Positions 21,644 to 32,100 of a stretch of DNA of 36,622 bases are shown piece after piece; position 1 is the first letter of the stretch; each line of letters begins with the position of its first letter. Source of the DNA: Elysia marginata (Eukaryota > Mollusca > Gastropoda > Plakobranchidae). The position numbers and the translations under genes were made by a program. Where the stretch lies: contig BMAT01006895.1 in assembly GCA_019649035.1 (NCBI GenBank), forward strand, positions 139,562 to 176,183, read 5' to 3'. The notes under the pieces were generated by a model. The model was not told the DNA's origin and searched no databases. It worked only from the letters and a program-made list of their open reading frames with translations.

Positions 21644-21659
21644 GTTGGTAATTACCAAC
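21644..21659. promoter_or_regulatory. Perfect 16-bp palindrome with TAATTA core
   Basis: gttggtaattaccaac equals its reverse complement and centres on TAATTA, the homeodomain core. It lies about 120 bp upstream (minus-strand sense) of the first candidate peroxiredoxin leader donor. A regulatory role is inference. Confidence 0.3.
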
Positions 21660-22349
21660 ACCGGGTACGTGCAGTTCAAACATCACGATTTCGCTTATGT
21701 GTCATACTCGGTGCTTTCGCCGAGAAAAGTTCGCCTGAAGTAATGAGTCTTGACCCGAAGCATGGACAGCCTTCCAGCACTAGAGAGGAAAAAGCTTCAC
21801 TTTTGCCACCCACAAGATCCCATTGAGGGAACAACTCGTGTCAAACACTTCTCAGGCACCTTTGTGCACGTCTTCGTGGGCGCTCAAATCCCAACAATCA
21901 CCTCATTCCCCCGGTTAATATTTGATTACACTCGAGAGACCGAGCCTGAATCCCGTAGCTAGCCGGTAAAACAAGGACATGGTTCCCTGTTTAGCAGGTG
22001 GTTGGCTATAGTAGACGTGAGCGTCTGTTTTTTTCTGATTTATAGCATTTCCCGCGCATAAAGCGCAAACCAATGTATAAAGCTGGAAGGGGGGAACTTG
22101 GTTCACATCTCTTGTACATACAGAGGCATCCTAGCTTTCACTTAGGCTACATTATGGACAAGGGGATGTATTAAAAGAGGGCTAAAACTGAACGAGCAGC
22201 TTTTACCGCGCTGCGAAAACAACGCTATGTTGAAGCATCGCACCCTAAAGCGTAATTTTTGTTAGGACTTTATCTCTATCCCGCCTTCTCTGCAACCCTC
22301 TGTTATTCGATGGCTTGTATTCAAACAAAAAAAAGACGATAAAACTTAT
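21660..22349 (-). other. Probable 3' UTR / intergenic spacer between two minus-strand genes
   Basis: No coding exon was recognised. It runs from the stop codon at 22350 to the peroxiredoxin promoter region, so it likely holds the 3' UTR of one gene and the promoter of the next. Confidence 0.4.
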
Positions 22350-22610
22350 TTAATTCAGCACACAATTAGTTCCACCCACGTCAAGTTCTACAACATCACA
22401 CTGGTCCACTACTGAGGCACTCGCCGAGTGAACATCCGGGTCCAAAGAACTGGCGTTTGCTACAGGGTTTGGGTTTGTCGTGGTTTCCGCGACGTCGCTT
22501 GCAACCTCAACAGTCCCATTGGTTTTGTGAGGCGCGTTACTGCTGCTGTTGGCGTTCTTGGAGTTGGACCTCCCGACCCTTATGAGGGTCACACCCCCTC
22601 TCACGTCAGA
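22350..22610 (-). CDS. Candidate last exon of a novel lipid-anchored acidic protein
   Basis: A strong acceptor (accttggtttccccag) ends at 22611 on the minus strand. The phase-0 frame then runs 86 residues to TAA at 22352-22350. It begins SDVRGGVTLIRVGRSNSKNA, passes through a Ser/Asn/Ala/Thr-rich disordered stretch and ends VVELDVGGTNCVLN. GC content is clearly above the flanks, as expected for coding DNA. The phase matches the donors of the exon at 32067-31450, of the microexon at 23963-23928 and of the alternative first exon at 23854-23774. VELDVGGT recalls the first strand of BTB/T1 domains, but the frame stops directly after it, so that domain is not present. Family not recognised. Confidence 0.5.
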   Translation of the reverse strand, partial: SDVRGGVTLIRVGRSNSKNANSSSNAPHKTNGTVEVASDVAETTTNPNPVANASSLDPDVHSASASVVDQCDVVELDVGGTNCVLN

Positions 22611-23743
22611 CTGGGGAAACCAAGGTGGGTCACCCAGAGAGATTAGTCGAGCCGATAACAAACGTAAATGTCTAATTCTCCACAGGTAGCCTAACATTTC
22701 TTGACCAAAGACATTGCAGTAAAGACCTTCAAATGACAAAAGCGAACAGACAGTGGGATCAGATAGACCTTGGCTCTATTCTGGATGAAAATTGATACAC
22801 AGACAAGTGGACAAGTGCATGGGCTAACTTTTGCTAGCAACTCCTCGGAAAAAAACCCACGATTGACAGTGGGTGCATTTTCACTCAAAGCTGGGCAAAG
22901 ACATCTTAAAAATTCACAAAAGTTTTGTCACAAACTTAACTCTTTAATATTCCTGATACCATCTACAACCACTCCAAAAACGCGAATTTCGACTTGCTTT
23001 ATTTATACGATATACTTACAAAAGACAAAAAAAATTTATGCCTGGAAGTGGAAATTTTCAACAAAAAAATTGAATCCAACACGAAGCCCAGGAAAAGCAC
23101 CACAGGGGACCACATTAAGAAACCCTGCCTTAGACGGTGTGACATAAAATTTCAGCATTGTAACTTTATCTAATAAAAAAAAGCAACAAAACGAAACAAA
23201 AAGCCGCGCACACACACACAAATGCTGGATGGCGCCAGAGAATTTTGTGTCCTTCAGACCGAACATTGTCTCAAGAGAGGTCCTCATTCTTGTATACATG
23301 CCAGACTGATTACCCCACAGCGTGGCTTACCGCAGGAAACTACAGCAATGCATTAATGAGCCTTTCTGTATCCATCAGTTAAAACAGTAAACACCGTCGT
23401 GCATTGTGCAGGATGGGATGTAACAAGATCGGTCACCCTCGGCGACAAACCACTACAGTACAAAGGAGAAAAGCTTGCTAACTTCCTACAAGGTTCAATG
23501 AATAACATACTGTGTATCATGTCTTGTGAGACTGATGTAAAAGGACACTGCTGATTTCAAAAGACACCCTCGTACTTTCGAAATCTTAAGAAAAATTCTA
23601 AACAACAAAGTCTAGAAAAGATCTAACGAAATGTAAACAAAAAAAAAACAAACAGCAACAACAACTGAGGGAAAAAAACAACAAATAGCAAACAAGAAAA
23701 AAACAACAACTTCGGAATATCGCAATAGGAAAACAATAAAAAC
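22611..23743 (-). other. Intron-like sequence
   Basis: AT-rich, with A-rich low complexity at about 23636-23745 and a CA run near 23207. A minus-strand acceptor-like site at about 22896 opens a 23-codon segment (SENAPTVNRGFFSEELLAKV), but its phase does not fit the neighbouring exons and its donor is weak. Confidence 0.35.
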
Positions 23744-23773
23744 CTAAGAAACCAAACCAATATTGCGCCTCAC

Positions 23774-23854
23774 TGTGTCTATGGCGCCATCAATGGTTTC
23801 ACCCGGATCGGTGTGTTTGTTACTCTTAAACTGGGAGCTACATGGGATGCCCAT
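23774..23854 (-). CDS. Possible alternative first exon with acylation-type start (MGIPCS)
   Basis: ATG at 23854-23852 opens MGIPCSSQFKSNKHTDPGET and seven more residues, to a candidate donor aca|gtgagg after 23774. If unspliced, the frame ends at 23744 after 36 residues. Gly2, Cys5 and Ser6 fit an N-myristoylation plus palmitoylation site. The donor phase (0) matches the last exon at 22610, so this could give a short isoform from an internal promoter. The region is GC-richer than its surroundings. No homologue recognised; the exon may be chance. Confidence 0.28.
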
Positions 23855-23927
23855 CACGGGTTCAGTAAGCAGCAGCACCACCGAGGGTTTGGGTGGTAGC
23901 GCTCAGCTTGTACTAGGTATGTACTAC

Positions 23928-23963
23928 CTTGTCCTGCCTGAAGGACACCCTTCGGATCTGGGA
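23928..23963 (-). CDS. Candidate 36-nt microexon encoding an RVxF/PKA-type motif
   Basis: The acceptor ttcgttgttgtttacag ends at 23964 and the donor aag|gtagta follows 23928. In phase 0 it encodes SQIRRVSFRQDK. RVSF fits the RVxF docking consensus for protein phosphatase 1, and RRVS fits a PKA site whose phosphorylation typically blocks RVxF docking. Phase 0 on both sides matches the exons at 32067-31450 and 22610-22350, so it can be included or skipped without a frame change. The donor is weaker than consensus. Another frame over the same DNA is open to about 23855, so the reading is not certain. Confidence 0.35.
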
Positions 23964-25224
23964 CTGTAAACAACAACGAAAATCTTCAACATCAGCTGAT
24001 AAATTTTGAATATGATTTGATTTAGTTTAGTTTGTGTGCAACAACACCGCTTTTAGCAACGATGTATAACTTCATTTTTTCCCTTAAACCAATAAACGGA
24101 AAAAAAACGATAAGCGTAGCACGTTTATTTTCAAATCCCATTTCAAATCTAAGTCTGTTCATCTTTTTTACAATACAAACGTTTCGTCAGCACACTGTAT
24201 TGATTGAAACTGTCAACAACCATAGGGTCTTTAAAGTTAATATTGAACTGGCGACATTTACTTCTACGTGTTCCAGATTCCTCCAAACACGAGTGACTTT
24301 GCGCTTTAAACAAACAGACAGAAGTGAAAAACCATCCCTGGAATGCCGTTGTCATCATTCTATCATGTACCGGTACAAACAGAGCACGGCCTGGGAACAC
24401 GATCACGCCCCACGCAATTACAACCGGGATGACGCGCTATACCGCATGAAAAGGAATAATTATGTTAAAAAAAGTTGATGAACTGAAAGTACGGCTAATG
24501 CAAATTGCATACCTGCTTGAAACTAGGTCGCTAATTATGTCTGAAACCGATGCGAAATCACGACTATCAGCGGGATAGAACCCAAAGCATACACCTTTCA
24601 TAACCGACACACTTTCCTAACACTTGCAACTACCGGCTCAAGTCAGGAGATAGGAAAAAAAAATGAGAACACAATAGCGACCGCCGTTTACCACACCAAC
24701 CCGAGTCAACTAACTTACTAGGTAAGGTCGGCTGTAATGTCCACTATCCAGCATTTCCTATTGATCAGGAACAGCTTGATGAGGATATGGCCCCATTAAA
24801 GTCTAATGATAAGACGCAATATCACATGAGGTTCTCTACACCGGGGTATTGAGGACTGTACTGGTGGTCTCGTGAAAAACTAGACGACAGGGAGAGTGAA
24901 ACACGTTAATAGGTAAGGAAATCTGAAAAGAGTTTCGTAATTTCCTGATAGCCAACACTGAGCGGAACAATAGAGCGGTAATGAAACTTCTCGCTTTATG
25001 GAAACGCGTGGATGGCGCGTGATTATATTGCTTGCAATAATCTCTGTGCGTGAGTTAGAGGCGACACGAATGAGAATAAAAATACATCTAATATATTATT
25101 GATGTTCAGCAGCAGTTAGGGCAGCTCTAGTAATACACAGTGATAGAACTACATGTAGTAGTGCTTTTTTAGCAGGAATGGTGGTGGTAATAGCAGTAAG
25201 AGCAATAGTGGTGGTGGGCGTTGT

Positions 25225-25235
25225 GGTAGTAGTAA

Positions 25236-25268
<33 letters not shown>

Positions 25269-25310
25269 AAGTAGTAGTAGTAGCAGCAGTAGCAGCAGCA
25301 GCAGTACCAT
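25225..25310. repeat. (GTA)n/(AGC)n trinucleotide microsatellite
   Basis: An almost uninterrupted run of GTA units from about 25225 grades into AGC units to about 25305. The poly-valine/alanine reading frame across it is a by-product. Confidence 0.9.
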
Positions 25311-26965
25311 TAACAGTGGAAAAAATAGTAGAAGTGGTAGTGGCAGTCGTTTTTACTAACAGTAGCAGCAGCAGCTAAGTACCTAATATTCACATTCACA
25401 AGCTATGGTAGAACATGCAATATCTGTATAATCCTATGAGTAAGGAGATTAAATAATGGTGATAAACTATCAAGGGAAGAGAAAGCGTTTGAGTTAAAAA
25501 AAAAAACAACCCACCAAAACAAAACATAAAATTATAGTATGATTTGTCGAAGCGTGGCTTCACTAGATTCCCACAACCAACTAATGTAGAGTATCAAGCG
25601 GCATGCACATAGGAGTAATTGACCACGAGACAACCCTCAGTTTTTTAGCACTTCAGCCGGACTGTAGGCTTCGAGACATAGTACGTAACACCAATCAATT
25701 AAACCGCAATGGCAAGTCTTTTTCAATGACATCACCGGGTTACACGAAAACCTCATCGTTCAAGAGAGCGTATCGGCTGAGACCCAAAGTATCACCGTGA
25801 GACTGAAATCATGACTTCTATCATTTAACCTGAACAGAGAGTCGACAAAAATATAGGCCTACACGTGCGGGTTTATCTCGTAATTGTGACCAACAGTAAC
25901 TAAACGAGTGAACGCAGATAAAGATAAAATCTGGAACATTTGGTATCTCGAGATTTGGTGGATCATGAAGACTTTAAGGCTGTGTGAAAATTATAAACTT
26001 TTCGAGTCCTTTTAAAAAAGAAAACTCGAAGAGAAAAAGAGCAAATGAAAGCCATGCACTTAGAAGCAAACGAAACAAATACACCCGTTAAACACCAGAT
26101 TCCTCAAACAAATATATAAAACTAGCTCTACGATGGTTAACGTATGCAGCTACGAAAGTAACTGTTAGTGGGTGCAAAAGAAAAGGAAAAATTATAGTCG
26201 ATATTGTAAAGTTTGCATTAAAAAAAAACAACAACTTATAAGATTGATAAATACCAGAGTACATAAAAGTGAAATCAATTTAATCACATCAATGTTTTTA
26301 TAATCGTGCACAGATGGTGTAACACTTATCTTGAGAGCTTAAACATGATCTAGGTACACATCTCTTATAAAGTGGGAAAAGAAAAACTAAAATATCCTTC
26401 TTAACTATTTAGTTTTATATTTAGTAACAAAACTAAGAAATTTAAAAAAAAAAAAAAACACGCCCAAAATTAACAGGCATCTAGATTGAAAACCATGGCC
26501 GTACCATAAAAGTGTACGCAGTGCAGAAAAAAGCCCTTACGTTAATACAAGTTTTTATTATTTTAAGTGCACGAAAAACTACGTTAGCACCATAATGTAG
26601 CAAACTTGCCCGCCACCTCCTAATTATGTAATTTGATGTTTATCACTTCAGCGACCCAAAATAATAGTAATTTACGTAACTATGTATAGACACTGTAATG
26701 AAAGAATATACACCACGTACCATGAATAAGAGCGAACACGAGCAGTCTTAACGAAAGATCCTGAGATAATGACCTTATACGCACGTACTAGCACACCAAA
26801 GAACACAGAACAGACCACGTGCTGCTATTAACCGTTCCTGAAGATATGACGGAACCCGAGGTAGAGAGCTCTCTATCTATCAATATCACAAGTGAAGTGC
26901 AGGAGAAACGCACGATCGCGAGTTGTTTTACCTTGGAAAACAGTAGGCTAGTGCAGGTAACGAAA

Positions 26966-26969
<4 letters not shown>

Positions 26970-27011
<42 letters not shown>
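26970..27011. repeat. (GA)n dinucleotide microsatellite
   Basis: About 20 uninterrupted GA units on the plus strand. Poly-Arg/Glu and poly-Ser/Leu frames over it are artefacts. Confidence 0.92.
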
Positions 27012-27014
<3 letters not shown>

Positions 27015-27370
27015 CTCTGTACGACTCGGTGACCAAGATGACAGCCGAGGTTCGCCCACTGTGATCTGCGCTGGTCCCGCTGGGGCGTCTCTTCAGATCC
27101 GCCAAGCCTTATTTATCTAGGTTCGAACCGGATACGGAGACAGACGGCGCTAAGAGCTTTATCTTTATCAATCTCTATACATGTAACGAAGTTTTCCGAA
27201 AAGGTGAGATAATTGGCTTGTTGATGTAGCGCTTCTACTTATTTGTAGCTAACCTTATGATAAAATTACAAGCGCTTCAGAAACAACTCTCCTCTCTGAA
27301 AACGGGTTAAAATTATTTTGTAAATGAAAGTAATTTACCATCCCCTTTGATGCTTAACTAAGTTTAAATG

Positions 27371-27510
27371 TTACTACTGCTGCTGCTGCTGCTACTACTA
27401 CTACTACTACTACTATTACTACTGCTACTGCTACTGCTACTACTACTACTACTACTACTGCTGCTGCTGCTATTACTACTGTTGCAACTGCTGCTGCTAC
27501 TACTACTGCG
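27371..27510. repeat. Mixed (ACT)n/(GCT)n trinucleotide microsatellite
   Basis: About 140 bp of ACT and GCT triplets in alternating blocks with few interruptions. It lies 47 bp from an independent GAA run. Confidence 0.9.
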
Positions 27511-27557
27511 ACTATGACGACGACCAACACCACAACTGCCGATGAGGAGGTGGTAAA

Positions 27558-27631
27558 GGAAGAAGAAGAAGAAGAAGAAGAAGAAGAAGAAGAAGAAGAA
27601 GAAGAAGAAGAAGAAGAAGAAGAAGAAGAAA
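27558..27631. repeat. (GAA)n microsatellite, about 24 units
   Basis: An essentially pure GAA/TTC run. It makes a poly-Glu frame (27514-27789) that continues 50 codons past the repeat, but no splice or domain evidence supports a protein. Confidence 0.93.
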
Positions 27632-28393
27632 TGTTAAAAATGCACAACAGCTTTTCGAGTATCTTGAAGTTTGAATGGGTGCCCGGCTGCAAGCACATAC
27701 GCCTGCAGGATAAAGTAACGGTAGCGGTAACACTAGACAGTAGCGACAGATGTCACTTTATCGCATTCCGAAATATGCCGTTAGAGTGATATCAGTTTTG
27801 CTCTTGCTAATGAGTACGTCATTAAATCTTGTATCTTAAGTGTATACTTAATACTAAAAGTAGAGCACCAGGTTGCATAACTACACTATCTTTGGATATT
27901 TTTTTTTTAGAAATGACAAGCATCATCACTAGATAAAGAACTAGATTCTAGTGACACAATTTTCACTAAGCTTTACGCAAGCAACAATCAAGGCAACCCC
28001 TGATATTACAGTCAAACAGAACGGACAGAGAAAATTTTAAGACAGTATTCGTACAGTTCTATGGTATAAAAAGATACACAACATAACGAACAACAACGAA
28101 CTTGAAAGGATTCTGGTTGAAAGCGGTAGAAATCGAGGCAAAACGAAATTTCGATTTTAGCTGGGAAAAAGGAATCCCTTCCGAAAGGCCAACACGAGTA
28201 GAAATAGCAAGCAGTGTCTACTCACTTATAAATTGCATTCCCGCGAATCGAACCAACATGCGCTTACGCTCTCAAGAATTCTTTTCTCAACCAAACCCGA
28301 GGCAAGAAAAAAAAAAAGCTACTTCGCGGACAGCTAAATCTCACTAGCCAACTCCCTAAATGTTGTTTTAATCAGGTATTCCTCTTAAGAGAG

Positions 28394-28694
28394 ATGCAAG
28401 CACCTTGAGCACAAAAGGGAGGAAAATTTAAACACTTCTATATAAAGTTCTTCGCCCGGCACTGATAACCATAGTATTGCTTATAAAATCTTTGTTATAT
28501 ATGAACGAAAAAGATAAATTTGATTCTGCACTGGGGTCTATAGATACAGCTGTACAACCGAAAAGAAGTGTTTGATTTTCTTTACGTCTCATGTTTGGAC
28601 GATTTTCTTTAGTAGTTCAGTCTTTACTATTTTCAAATTTCCTGCCTTTTGGGCTAAAGATTACTGCTAAAAATCGGAAAACTTGCATCCCTGA
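28394..28694. mobile_element. MITE-like element, copy A (hAT-like ends)
   Basis: It shares its start (atgcaag), a core (agaagtgtttgattttct) and its end (aaaacttgcatccctga) with 28872-29153. Its right end cttgcatccctga is intact. The left end is disturbed: tcagg appears at 28372-28376, separated from gatgcaag by an extra stretch. No coding capacity. Confidence 0.55.
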
Positions 28695-28865
28695 CTTTAA
28701 AAAAAAGTTTGATATAAGCTAAGTATGTAATACATCGTATAACTTTTTATATGAGCATGCCATGATATGTTTCAGTTACTAATGTTATTGAACCGATACT
28801 GCTGGTGACAATCGAAGCGAGTATATTCCATATGACTTTCAATGCAGACACTGCCTTTTAATTGT

Positions 28866-29153
28866 TCAGGAATGCAAGCGGCTCATGCTAAAAAAGCAGG
28901 AAAATTTTACTCTGTAGGTTCCCTTACAGATCTTTTGATGACCCAATTCAAAGAGAAAGATACAACTCTGTACAAGTGCCTACTAGCTATACAACTAAAA
29001 AGAAGTGTTTGATTTTCTATGAATCTCAATTTATTATGTTTTCTTTAACATTTAAGTCATAATTTTTTCAAGTTTTCCTGCCTTTTTAGTTTGAAAAAAA
29101 AAAACTGCTAAAAATCGTAATTCCTGCAAAAATCGTAAAACTTGCATCCCTGA
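28866..29153. mobile_element. MITE-like element, copy B (hAT-like ends)
   Basis: Terminal inverted repeats of 13 bp with one mismatch: tcaggaatgcaag at 28866-28878 and cttgcatccctga at 29141-29153. CAGGG-type ends are common in hAT transposons. Subterminal sequence is also inverted (aagcaggaaa near the left, ttcctgcctttt in the right half). The flanks share only attgt, so no firm 8-bp target duplication was seen. Non-coding. Confidence 0.6.
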
Positions 29154-29724
29154 TTGTAATGGCCTGGAAATCGCGAATAATCCTCATCCATCCATACATT
29201 CGATATAAGTTAACTACAGAGAAAAGCCTGTCGTTGACACAGTGTTCGTTGCCCAGGATACTTGTCTTGACGCAGCAGGTTAGAACACTGCAGAAGCTAT
29301 CGATTGTTTTTATGATGAATCCAAGAATCAATGCGACCCCTGGTTTGTTCCTGTCATTCAAAACTAACCGTGGTGGACTCACACCTGAACAAACTGCAGA
29401 GACCTGTTAGAGAAGGCTAGTTAAATATCGTTTCCTAACGACGGGGCTAGGCACACAAAAAAATCTCAAGATAAACGAGCCGTATACAGTGCACTGCAAT
29501 TATACACGAAAGAGACCAGAAAGGGGTGGGAAGATGGAGGAGGCGATAATACAGCAATTAGGGAGTAATTAAGTCGAAAATGTGAGTGGGGCGGGATCAG
29601 CCAGGCAGTATCATTTTGAGACGAGAACAGTCGTACAATGCATTTCCTTTCGCATCCATTAAGATTTCAGATTTCTAAATTAATTGCAAAGCCTTTCTTC
29701 ATTATGCTAAAAGCACAATTGAGA

Positions 29725-29920
29725 GGTGTCTAAAAATAATCTTTGCTACAATAAGGACTTTAAAACCATTTCGTCCACAACACCGTATGTTATTGATTGT
29801 TTAAAATGCATCTATTTGATTTTATTTCCGCTTCAATGAAGCCTTTAACCATGACTTAGGTTTTGAAGCAGTTATATTGTCTTGACTCTTAAAAGCAATG
29901 AGGTTTTATGTCAACTTGCT
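29725..29920. repeat. Dispersed 200-bp repeat, copy 1
   Basis: It aligns end to end with 34999-35199 in the same orientation, with small indels. Shared blocks include ggtgtctaaaaataatcttt, caacaccgtatgttattgat, tccgcttcaatgaagccttt and ttttatgtcaacttgct. No inverted ends, pol III boxes or coding frame were seen. Confidence 0.85.
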
Positions 29921-31449
29921 AGTGCAAAAAATAAAATGGAAAAGTTTTAGCGCGAAGACGGTAAGAGGCTACGATAGTGCCCATTCTATGTTTAGCCGCC
30001 TGTTCTGGCATTATTGTGTTTTTAACAGACTGAAGAGCCCTGTTTAACTCTTTCAATCCAGGAAAAAAGACAAGAGGCGGATAAAAAAAAAGAGGGTCGT
30101 TTGTGAAAAGCAAGACTAAAATAGGTAGGAAAAGATAAAATCACGTAAACAGGAAAGTAAATCAAGTGCGTCTTTGCTATTTTACGATGGCCGAACCTCG
30201 ATTCACCAAGGAAGGAGGCACACAACTGTTTATCGTTAATCAATAAATCAATAATATCAAGCAGAGAAGGTGCCATTAAACTAAACTTCCTAGTAAAATA
30301 GAAACATGAGCACTTATGCAGACAGCGCGAGAAAACGATTAAAAGTGTAAAGAAAAAATTTCAGGTAACTAACTGAAAAAAGAAGAAGAAAAAACCAATC
30401 TTGGAAAACAAAAAATGCTGGCAGTCAACACAATAGGAAAACTTCATGTAACAACATCCAATCGAAACACGCTAATACAACTTTATATAAACGATCGACC
30501 TCTTTGTTGCAATCGTTGCCAATGAGAAACGTGCACTTGATTTTCCATGATTTAATGACAAGATTTTAACGCAGTTTGTAACCGACTCGATATTGACGTA
30601 CATCATGCGTTGTTCTGTATTTTATTTTACGATATTTAAACTAAAAGTATATTTTTTTTTTGCTTATAAAGCCGTTTGGCCCATTTAAAGACATTAATTG
30701 CAGACGATGTTTTAATTGCACCATTTCTCACTATACCCTTCATCTGGTGTATGAAGTCCTACACGATCATAGCATGAATTTGGAAGAGCAAGAATTATGC
30801 ATTCTTCTGTGGCGAAGGGTTAAAACTCATTGAATAAATTAGCCAACCACTATCCAGAATGTTTTTGTTGTCATTGATCAAGTGCTGTCATCTAGCACGG
30901 GAAATCCATAAAGTTTTGAAAAAAAAAACAACCGAACTACATTTGATAGAAATCTAGATATGTATCGAACCAGTTCTCACCTAAATAGGGTGGCGTTACT
31001 GAATATCGACGGAGAGCAAATTTATGACCCTCTCGTGAAAAGATCAAAGAATTATCGATATTTTTTTCGCTAAAATATTCAGCAGTGATATTGCGTTCAC
31101 ATATACATTAATAAAAAGCACGGCATTCTAAAATAAAAGGCGGATGAAAACCACAACTCCGTTAGCACTTAACTCCTTGACATTTTTTCAAAAATTTTGC
31201 TTAAAAATAATTTTACGGTCACGGTATCTTAGAACAAAAATCTTTACCCGTTTAGTAAAATGTAGATCAATAGGTATTTGGCACAAAATGTATTTATGAA
31301 AACTGCACAACTGTGTTTCAAAATAAAACCATAAAACATAATCTATTTCTTGTCCATCTGCTACACATCGAGTAGATTTCCGCGTCAGTACCCTCAGGAA
31401 TACTTGGGAGATACAAAAAACGTGACGGGAACTGGAAAAAATTACTTAC

Positions 31450-32067
31450 GACAGAACTACTTTTATTCAATGACTCTGAATTATCATCTCCCTCGTCATC
31501 GGAGATTTCCACCCCTTCATCAACATCTTCGTCACGGTAGGGTAAACACGGCACATCTTTCTTGGCTAGCTTATGGTCTGAGACAGGTGCAGTTGGCCGA
31601 ATTTGGCACTCCTCGAGCTTGCCTGGCAGGTCTTGTGGATTATCTCTCGTATATTGCTGCGAGTCAATTTTAATATTGCCAATGCCCACGGAGGATACAT
31701 TTGTATATTCTTGGCCTTGCTCTAAAGCCGTGCTGTTCTGACTCGCTGATGGATTAAAATCCAAGTTTTGACTCGCTGATGGATTATCCAAGTCAGGTTT
31801 GGAGTCAGGCTCATTTTTAGCTGCAGAGGATTCAGGAGACTGGTTTTGCTCCGAGCTTGATTTCTCTGCGGGGGAGTCATCTTCGGAGAGCTCTAGTGCA
31901 GGCTCTAGGTGCACTGGGTGGTGCCCTGGGGGGGCAGGACCAGGATCATTGTCATTGCCGGCCAGAGGCTGGACTCTAGGCACTTCGTGAGCAGTCATAG
32001 GAACGTGGCCATTGCCCTCGAGGCGAGCTGCAACCACGCCTTCAGATGTACTACAAGATGATCCCAT
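31450..32067 (-). CDS. First coding exon of a novel N-myristoylated-type acidic protein
   Basis: 206 codons from ATG at 32067-32065 to a consensus donor (gtc|gtaagt) after 31450, phase 0. The protein starts MGSSCSTSEG: Gly2 and Ser6 fit N-myristoylation and Cys5 fits palmitoylation, predicting membrane anchoring. The rest looks disordered: a Pro/His-rich part (residues about 30-55), a Ser/Glu/Asn-rich part with a tandem PSASQN repeat (near 103-118), and an acidic patch (about 180-200: DEDVDEGVEISDDEGDD) suited to CK2 sites. An in-frame ATG eleven codons upstream (32100) would bury the acylation signal, so I prefer the second. The frame stays open past the donor to 31318. GC content well above the flanks supports coding. 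No family recognised; possible partner exons are at 23963-23928 and 22610-22350. Confidence 0.7.
31739..31786 (-). repeat. Short tandem duplication within the coding exon
   Basis: tgactcgctgatggatta occurs twice, about 29 bases apart, and encodes the repeated NPSASQN segment of the acidic protein. It looks like a recent in-frame duplication. Confidence 0.7.
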
Positions 32068-32100
32068 CAGCGGCGTTGGGTGTTTTTCTCGATAATACAC

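Larger units (their letters stand above)
23964..31449 (-). other. Long first intron of the acylated-protein gene (inferred)
   Basis: No additional exon could be supported over 7.5 kb. The stretch holds triplet and GA microsatellites (25.2, 27.0 and 27.4-27.6 kb), a pair of MITE-like copies (28.4-29.2 kb) and one copy of a dispersed 200-bp repeat (29725-29920). Short plus-strand frames at 28102-28347 and 29159-29410 lack recognisable motifs. Extra small exons may have been missed. Confidence 0.35.

Noticed and set aside
22350-22400. BTB/T1 domain start (VELDVGGT)
   Set aside because: Only the first strand-like residues match and the frame ends six codons later.
22691-22888. 65-codon minus-strand frame with a good acceptor near 22896
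   Set aside because: Its phase does not match the flanking candidate exons and no good donor follows.
25178-25378. Val/Ala-rich 66-residue frame
   Set aside because: A translation of the GTA/AGC microsatellite.
27514-27789. Poly-Glu protein of 91 residues
   Set aside because: Generated by the GAA microsatellite; the 50 codons after it show no recognisable motif or conservation signal.
29086-29410. Overlapping 98- and 83-codon frames on both strands
   Set aside because: Neither shows domains or bounded exon structure, and one runs into the MITE end.
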